Notes under the pieces: model-generated
What the model was told of the DNA's origin: nothing
Database searches by the model: none
What the model saw: only the letters and a program-made list of their open reading frames with translations
Assembly: GCA_021297975.1 (NCBI GenBank)
Contig: JAJTHO010000071.1
Location: 1 to 27,928, forward strand
Length of the DNA: 27,928 bases
Source: Alphaproteobacteria bacterium
Lineage (GTDB): Bacteria > Pseudomonadota > Alphaproteobacteria > JAJTHO01
Direction of reading: 5' to 3'
Shown: piece after piece, positions 22,799 through 27,928 of the stretch
Position numbering within the stretch: the first letter of the stretch is position 1
Layout: each line of letters begins with the position of its first letter
Position numbers and translations under genes: made by a program

Positions 22799-24409
22799 AT
22801 GCTAGATTACCAGTACTTTATGAGCAAAAAAACCGATAATGTTCGAGCGCTTCTAAACGCAGCAAAAAATTGCCTGCGCAAACCCGGCGCCGTGGCTACC
22901 ATCAAAGGGCGCTCGGCCTACTCAATCGCCGCTCGCCTCGACAACAATCAAATTATCACGGCGCGCTCCGTCACCATCAACAGCATCTTTCATGCTAACG
23001 CCACCGAGAGATTGCTCGACACCATAAATGAACAATTACTCACACAGGCACACATCCGTGAAGTGGTTATTTATGTATACGAACAAATGCTCACCTTTGC
23101 ATGCGATGAGGATATAAATTTATTGCGCTCAAGAAACGTTTTTTGTGATATAGCTATTTTCTCAGCCGATAGCGATACACTCATTGAGAATAATACCTGT
23201 AACAAGGGCTCCAACAATGAATCGTTACACAATAGAAACGTATGCAGCATCCAAATCAAAGGAACCGCTCGGTCTAAATATAATTACGCATCCGAAACAG
23301 ATTTCGCTTTTTCCCTAGTAAAAACCGCGCATAATTACGATTTAAACCCAGAATGCACTCTCTTTCTTCTTCTAGCGACCCTGCATGATGACTACAAGAA
23401 TTTTGTCATCAGCGAGGTTCGAATTAACCACTCAGTAATAAATTTACAACACAACCCCATCCCTGGACGCGATTGGCAAATGCTGCACCGCTGTGCGCCC
23501 CCCGATACAACGGTCATCTTTGAGAATGCACCTGGCGGGCAGCGCGTTACCACCCTTGAACAGTTACTGCCAGACGCCTACCGCACTGAAAACACTTATT
23601 TTACCGCACCAGCAGAATTCGCCCGCCTTGAATTAGTGAGCGCTGACACTATTCATAAGGATTGCTTAGACTTACTTATAAATGAACTACCCGCGACAAA
23701 GGCTAATTCACATCATCGGCGCTTAGCAGCTTTAGCCTTTGCGGATGGCAGCTGCATACTTCGTGATAACGCGGCCGTTGATAATCTTATAGCGCCAAGC
23801 TGCGCAGAAACGCAACTGTTTCACGCACTTCGCCATGAAAGCACAGAAAAGCCAACAGCACTTTATATCGCCCTTAATCCTGACGAGGAAGATCCGCGCT
23901 TTGCGATGCCTTGCGGCGTGTGCCGCGATGTTGGCGCATCTTTATGGGGCGAAAATTTCCCGCTCTACATCGTGCATCCTGATGGGCGCCTTTGGAAGGC
24001 CGATACCACTGGATTTGCGCTGCTAACGCCGCCTGCCTCGCTTGTTCTAAATGCCCATCCCAATAGCGCTACGGATGATTTGCGTCTTTATTGGCAGGAA
24101 CGGCAGCATGAGGGAATCGCCGCTCTTACCGCTGCTCGCTGCACTGATGACTCGCTGCTTATAGACTGGGGGCGAAAAAACGATATGCAGCCGGGATTCC
24201 TCGGCGCAGCACTAAATCGAGCCGGTAAAACAGCCAAAAGTGCCTGGCTTGTCCTTGATCCCACTGTCTACACAGCGATACCGCCCATTTTATGGAAACT
24301 TCGCCGTCAATTAGGACAGGACTGCGTCGCGCACATAGCCTGGTCAGATACATTTATCTGGCAAGACTGGCCGCTTTATAACCCGCAGTCGATGACCATG
24401 CCGTCATAG
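22799..24409 (+). CDS. Large protein with a cytidine-deaminase-type zinc site
   Basis: I do not recognise this 536-residue protein as a whole. Residues about 304-412 hold an intact cytidine deaminase signature: C335-A-E337, then PC372GVC375-RDV, followed by PLYIVHPDGR, the usual strand after the second zinc motif. Residues 30-125 look like the same fold with the site lost (YSIAARLDNNQIITA, then NATERLL where CAER is expected). Residues 238-262 (VIFENAPG ... TTLEQLLPDAY) match the typical end of a deaminase domain, and 430-520 resemble another worn copy. So one active and two or three degenerate domains are likely. It lies head-to-head with ribE in the place of ribD, but the motif is of the cytidine/blasticidin deaminase kind, not RibD. 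The first half is more AT-rich than the second. The start could also be 22820. Confidence 0.6.
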   Translation: MLDYQYFMSKKTDNVRALLNAAKNCLRKPGAVATIKGRSAYSIAARLDNNQIITARSVTINSIFHANATERLLDTINEQLLTQAHIREVVIYVYEQMLTFACDEDINLLRSRNVFCDIAIFSADSDTLIENNTCNKGSNNESLHNRNVCSIQIKGTARSKYNYASETDFAFSLVKTAHNYDLNPECTLFLLLATLHDDYKNFVISEVRINHSVINLQHNPIPGRDWQMLHRCAPPDTTVIFENAPGGQRVTTLEQLLPDAYRTENTYFTAPAEFARLELVSADTIHKDCLDLLINELPATKANSHHRRLAALAFADGSCILRDNAAVDNLIAPSCAETQLFHALRHESTEKPTALYIALNPDEEDPRFAMPCGVCRDVGASLWGENFPLYIVHPDGRLWKADTTGFALLTPPASLVLNAHPNSATDDLRLYWQERQHEGIAALTAARCTDDSLLIDWGRKNDMQPGFLGAALNRAGKTAKSAWLVLDPTVYTAIPPILWKLRRQLGQDCVAHIAWSDTFIWQDWPLYNPQSMTMPS

Positions 24410-25170
24410 GCTGGCTCAACATTTTCGGGCAACTTTGCGCGCAGAGTCTCATAATCAAGCGTTTGATTCATATGAATTAAAATGGCGCGCTTTGGCTTAA
24501 GCCGCGCAATCCACGACAGTGTTAAATCCAGATGCGCATGGGAATAATGCGGCGCTTCTTGCAGGCAATCCACAACCCAAACATCTAAATTTTCGAGATA
24601 AGGCTCTGATTCGGCGGGAAATCCATTGGTATCGGTGCTGTAGGCAAAACCGCCGATGCGGTATCCCGTTGACCGAACCCGGCCATGATTCTGATAAAAA
24701 GAGAGTATTTCCGCATTCCCCACGGTAAAGGGCACACCCGGCGCGACACTATGCGCGGTTAAGGTTGGCTTATAATGGCCATGCTCCGCCCGCAGCGGCG
24801 CAAAAACATAGGAAAATCGGCGCTCTAAGTCCGCCATCGTCTCCGGGCTTCCATACGCAGGCAATGCCGCATTCGCGAGAAAATTAAGCCCGCGCAGGTC
24901 ATCGATGCCGTGACAATGATCGGCATGGTCATGGGTGTACAGCACGGCGTCCGCGCCGCACAGGCCATTATCCAGCAGCTGCTCGCGCAAATCGGGCGCG
25001 GTATCAATCAGCAGCCTTGTCCCCTGCGCCTCAACATACACCGAACAGCGCCGCCGCCGATTCTTAGGGTTTAAAGGGTCACACGCCCCCCAAAAACCCC
25101 GATTATCCGCCCCGCCCGGTAGGGGAACGCCGCCCGAACCGCCGCAACCAAGTATCGTTACCTTAATCAT
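24376..25170 (-). CDS. MBL-fold metal-dependent hydrolase (PhnP-like)
   Basis: The 264-residue protein has the metallo-beta-lactamase fold zinc motif H80-x-H82-x-D84-H85 (THDHADHCHG), the N-terminal LGCGGSGGVPLPGG loop, further ligands in the YSTDTNG (D180) region and H233 in LIHMNQ. These features resemble PhnP-type phosphodiesterases and RNase Z relatives; the substrate is not known. The start at 25170 (MIKVTILG) overlaps the tatD stop by 8 nt; a more upstream in-frame ATG at 25233 lies within tatD. It follows tatD and metG, an order common in alphaproteobacteria. Its 3' end overlaps the convergent deaminase-like gene by 34 nt. Confidence 0.9.
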   Translation of the reverse strand: MIKVTILGCGGSGGVPLPGGADNRGFWGACDPLNPKNRRRRCSVYVEAQGTRLLIDTAPDLREQLLDNGLCGADAVLYTHDHADHCHGIDDLRGLNFLANAALPAYGSPETMADLERRFSYVFAPLRAEHGHYKPTLTAHSVAPGVPFTVGNAEILSFYQNHGRVRSTGYRIGGFAYSTDTNGFPAESEPYLENLDVWVVDCLQEAPHYSHAHLDLTLSWIARLKPKRAILIHMNQTLDYETLRAKLPENVEPAYDGMVIDCGL

Positions 25171-25963
25171 GCTGGGGCAATTTCGTGAACAGGCGGCGGG
25201 CATTGGCGGTGGTCGTTGCAGCCAGCTCATCAACGGGAACGCCCTTCAAAGCCGCCAGCGCCTTGGCCGTTTCCACCACAAAGGCCGGCTCGTTGCGCTT
25301 GCCGCGATACGTACCGGGCGCGAGATACGGCGCATCGGTTTCTATCAACAACCGCTCCAACGGCACGGTTTCCAAGACATTGCGCAAGGCTGCCGCGCTT
25401 TTGAACGTGACAATTCCCGACACTGAAATATAGCCGCCTAGACGCAATACCGCTTCGGCAAAGGCTATTGAGCCTGTGAAACAATGAATAACAAAGGGGA
25501 ATTTTTTGTGCGCGAACGATTGCTCAAGTTCATCAACAGTCATTTCATCGCAATCACGCGAATGAACAATCACGGGCAAATTTGTTTCTTGCGACGCCGC
25601 CATGTGGAGGCGAAAGCTTTTGCGCTGCCGATCGATATGCGCGGCTTCTTTATTATGGAACACATCAAGCCCCGTCTCACCAAGCCCCACACAGCGTGGA
25701 TGCGCCGCCCGCGACAGTAATTCTTCCAATGAAAACAATCCTTCATCGACATGACAAGGATGAATACCCGCGCTGTGATAGACGCTTGGGTTTGCCGCTG
25801 AGAGTGCCCGCACTGCATCGGCGTTATTTGTTGTAGTACAGATACTTATTTGCGTTTTCACTCCAGCTTTTGCAGCAGATTCCAGCACTGCAGCCCTATC
25901 CCCATCGTAATCCGGGAAATCGAGGTGGCAATGCGTGTCGATATACACTATGCCTCGCTCCAT
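25163..25963 (-). CDS. tatD: TatD family metal-dependent hydrolase (deoxyribonuclease)
   Basis: TatD proteins are TIM-barrel metal nucleases implicated in DNA repair. The 266-residue protein shows DTHCHLDF (first metal ligands), GIHPCHVD, the GLGETGLD glutamate, PVIVHSRDCD, FVIHCFTGS and LLIETDAPYLAP. The ATG at 25963 overlaps metG by 16 nt; a GTG at 25948, five codons in, has GAGCGAGG just upstream and is an alternative start that keeps the whole domain. It is probably co-transcribed with holB and metG. Confidence 0.93.
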   Translation of the reverse strand: MERGIVYIDTHCHLDFPDYDGDRAAVLESAAKAGVKTQISICTTTNNADAVRALSAANPSVYHSAGIHPCHVDEGLFSLEELLSRAAHPRCVGLGETGLDVFHNKEAAHIDRQRKSFRLHMAASQETNLPVIVHSRDCDEMTVDELEQSFAHKKFPFVIHCFTGSIAFAEAVLRLGGYISVSGIVTFKSAAALRNVLETVPLERLLIETDAPYLAPGTYRGKRNEPAFVVETAKALAALKGVPVDELAATTTANARRLFTKLPQHD

Positions 25964-27468
25964 TTTTTAACCAGCGGCTGCGGCGCAGGCAGCGGCGTCC
26001 CCGGCTTCAACGCACCAGAGTCCGATGCGTGGCCAAAAGTACGCGCATCCAGCGGCACAGCCAGCTGATCAAGCACCTGCCCCGCCAGCGCGGGGGTAAA
26101 CGGCTGCAAACAAATCGCCGCGCAGCGGATAACCTCAAGCAGCACAGCGAGCACCGTTCCCATCCGCTCTGGATTCGTTTTTTTCAGTGCCCATGGCGCC
26201 TCTTTATCGACATAGCCATTGGCCGCAGCCACCAGCTCATTGAAAAGTTCCAGCGCCTTGCTGTAGGCCTGCACCTCAATGTGGGTGAACATTAATTCAT
26301 TTAAACAATATGCCTTTCCGAGTATTTCATTGTCCAATTCATTCACATTGCCCATTAACGGCACCGCCGCCCCGGCGTTTTTTTGAATAAACGCCAGCAC
26401 CCGCTGGCATAAATTTCCGTAATCATCCGCGAGGTCTTTATTCAGCCGCCGCTGCACCGCTGCATGGGCAAAATCGCCGTCCCCGCCAAACGGCACCTCT
26501 CGCATCAGGAAATAGCGCACCGGATCAACGCCGTATTGCTCAATTAAGGCAATCGGATCAATCACGTTGCCAACCGACTTTGAAATTTTTTGCCCCTCAT
26601 TTGTCCACCAGCCGTGGGCAAACACCCGCTTTGGAACGGGCAGCTCCGCCGCCATTAAAAACGCCGGCCAATACACGGCATGAAAACGCACGATATCCTT
26701 GCCAACCAGATGCAAACTCGCCGGCCAGAACGTTGAAAAGTCAGGCGTCTTTTCAGGATATCCCAGCACCGTCAGGTAATTCGTCAGCGCATCGAGCCAC
26801 ACATACATAATATGCGCAGGGTTACCCGGCACCGGCACGCCCCATGAAAACGTGGTGCGCGAAACGGACAAATCCTTGAGGCCGCCTTCAACAAAGCGCA
26901 TCACCTCGTTGCGGCGACTGCTAGGCGCGATAAAATCCGGGTTATCCGCATATAGTTTCAGCAAAGGCTCTTGAAAGGCCGATAACCGAAAGAAATAACT
27001 GGGTTCTTCAACCCACTCCACCGGCGCACCGGTGGGCGCTTTGCCGTCTATGAGCTCAGATTCTTGATAATACGCCTCATCGCGCACGGAATACCAGCCC
27101 GCGTAACTGCCGAGGTAGATGTGTCCGCGCTCCTCAAGCCTTTGCCAGAGCGCCTGACAGGCCTTGTAATGGCGCGGCTCGGTGGTGCGGATGAAGGCGT
27201 TGTTGCTGATGTTTAGACGCGCCGCCAAATCACGGAAATTTTGCGATACGGCATCGGTGAAGGCTTGGGGCGAAATGCCCGCTTTTGCAGCCGATTGCTC
27301 TACTTTCTGGCCGTGCTCATCGGTTCCGGTCATGAAAAAAACGTCCCGCCCGGCAAGGCGCATGGCGCGGGCATACACATCGGCGGCAATGGTTGTGTAG
27401 GCGTGGCCGATATGCGGCTTATCGTTGACGTAATAAATCGGCGTGGTGACGAAACAAGGAGCGCTCAT
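25948..27468 (-). CDS. metG: Methionyl-tRNA synthetase
   Basis: The class I synthetase charges tRNA-Met. The 506-residue protein has PHIGHAY (19-22 HIGH) and KISKS (294-298), the AGWYSVRDEAYY knuckle region without zinc cysteines, and WPASLHLVGKDIVRFHAVYWPA. It ends after the anticodon-binding helices without the C-terminal dimerisation domain of longer MetG forms, as expected for the short knuckle-without-zinc type in alphaproteobacteria. The start overlaps the holB stop (ATGA). Confidence 0.97.
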   Translation of the reverse strand: MSAPCFVTTPIYYVNDKPHIGHAYTTIAADVYARAMRLAGRDVFFMTGTDEHGQKVEQSAAKAGISPQAFTDAVSQNFRDLAARLNISNNAFIRTTEPRHYKACQALWQRLEERGHIYLGSYAGWYSVRDEAYYQESELIDGKAPTGAPVEWVEEPSYFFRLSAFQEPLLKLYADNPDFIAPSSRRNEVMRFVEGGLKDLSVSRTTFSWGVPVPGNPAHIMYVWLDALTNYLTVLGYPEKTPDFSTFWPASLHLVGKDIVRFHAVYWPAFLMAAELPVPKRVFAHGWWTNEGQKISKSVGNVIDPIALIEQYGVDPVRYFLMREVPFGGDGDFAHAAVQRRLNKDLADDYGNLCQRVLAFIQKNAGAAVPLMGNVNELDNEILGKAYCLNELMFTHIEVQAYSKALELFNELVAAANGYVDKEAPWALKKTNPERMGTVLAVLLEVIRCAAICLQPFTPALAGQVLDQLAVPLDARTFGHASDSGALKPGTPLPAPQPLVKKWSEA

Positions 27469-27928
27469 GCACCCGTTATGCGGGCGGTCTGCAAGGCTCG
27501 CAAGTGTAAAAACGCATCCACCACCACCTGCTGGCGGTCGTAATGCAACTTCAGCGCATCGCGGCGATAAAACTGGATGCGCTCCAGCAGCGCCGTTAGC
27601 GCAGCCTCCGGCAGGGGCACGGCGTTGAGCGCCATTTTCTTGATGCGCGTGTGCACCGCTGCCGCCAGCTGCTCAATAAACGCGGCGAAAAGCGCGGGGG
27701 ATGCGCCCGCTAAAGCCTTTGCCACCTCGAGAATTTGCGGCGGTATGGGCGGCGTTGATGCCTGCATATAGTCTATTGTTTTATCGAGCAATTCATGCTC
27801 ATCGCTTGCCTGCCAATGCCTTGCTAGGCCGATACTGCCGCCATAGCGATCATAATCCGCATCGGGGAGTTCGGCGGCGAAGGCGGCTCTGTCCGGCGCG
27901 GGAATGGGCAGCAAAAAACAGCGCGAAC
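27465..27928 (-). CDS. holB: DNA polymerase III delta' subunit, C-terminal part (cut by window edge)
   Basis: About 154 C-terminal residues are visible and the frame is still open at the right edge. The text RCFLLPIPAPDRAAF followed by a helical region with no ATPase motifs fits domain III of the clamp-loader delta' subunit. The assignment relies strongly on position: holB followed by metG and tatD is the usual alphaproteobacterial order. The ATP-binding-like domain lies outside the window, so it cannot be checked here. Confidence 0.78.
   Translation of the reverse strand, partial: SRCFLLPIPAPDRAAFAAELPDADYDRYGGSIGLARHWQASDEHELLDKTIDYMQASTPPIPPQILEVAKALAGASPALFAAFIEQLAAAVHTRIKKMALNAVPLPEAALTALLERIQFYRRDALKLHYDRQQVVVDAFLHLRALQTARITGA

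Noticed and set aside
22799..24409. Calling the deaminase-like gene ribD
   Set aside because: RibD has an HAE and PCxxxxxxxPPC pattern and a reductase domain; this protein has CAE and PCGVC and no visible reductase domain.

Overview
The window reads as a stretch of alphaproteobacterial chromosome. This rests on the divK-pleD pair, an RpoE/ChrR-type sigma/anti-sigma pair, a RibB with a degenerate cyclohydrolase-like C-terminus, the holB-metG-tatD-MBL order, rpiB-glyA, ribE-ribB-ribH-nusB, and exact TTAA-N7-TTAA (CtrA-type) boxes. Coding density is high: many genes overlap by 4 nt (ATGA) or are a few bases apart, and no gene-free stretch exceeds 300 nt. The longest, 1644-1890, holds a palindromic repeat and a terminator-like hairpin. 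No tRNA, rRNA, insertion sequence or CRISPR was seen. I cannot name the genus.

Layout. 1-4051 (+): the end of iscS, an AT-rich orphan gene, iscU and iscA; then, beyond a repeat and hairpin, an alpha/beta hydrolase, accD, fdx (ISC ferredoxin) and iscX. hscB lies alone at 13.1 kb and hscA is not here, so the usual ISC operon is scattered. 4127-7241 (+): a secreted acid-phosphatase-like protein coupled to a TadG-like pilus/surface protein, then tenA (thiamine salvage). 7257-13010 (-): chrR and rpoE (envelope/oxidative stress sigma control), pleD and divK (c-di-GMP and CtrA-pathway signalling), and an ABC exporter. 13082-13696 (+): hscB. 13693-14302 (-): two small paralogous proteins; a third copy lies at 17426 (+). 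14388-17340 (+): rpiB-glyA-trpB. 17722-19119 (+): an unrecognised membrane protein. 19137-22778 (-): ppa, a FliL-like gene with a frameshift in an A9 run, nusB, ribH, ribB and ribE. 22799-24409 (+): a large unrecognised protein holding a cytidine-deaminase zinc motif, head-to-head with ribE. 24376-27928 (-): an MBL-fold hydrolase, tatD, metG and the end of holB.

Main points of interest: (1) a three-member family of 77-95 aa proteins sharing a gapless 45-residue core (MN-E-W--ALK ... SARA-FKYD--KRY ... P--E) that I do not recognise, two of them next to CtrA-type boxes; (2) exactly three TTAA-N7-TTAA boxes found by eye in the whole window, all between genes and just upstream of starts, in a window that also encodes DivK and PleD; (3) a 536-aa protein with one intact CAE...PCxxC deaminase site flanked by apparently degenerate copies of the same fold, placed where ribD would be expected; (4) an HscB with a mitochondrial-looking tetracysteine N-terminus; (5) a secreted PAP2-type phosphatase homologue with altered catalytic motifs, coupled to a TadG-like protein.
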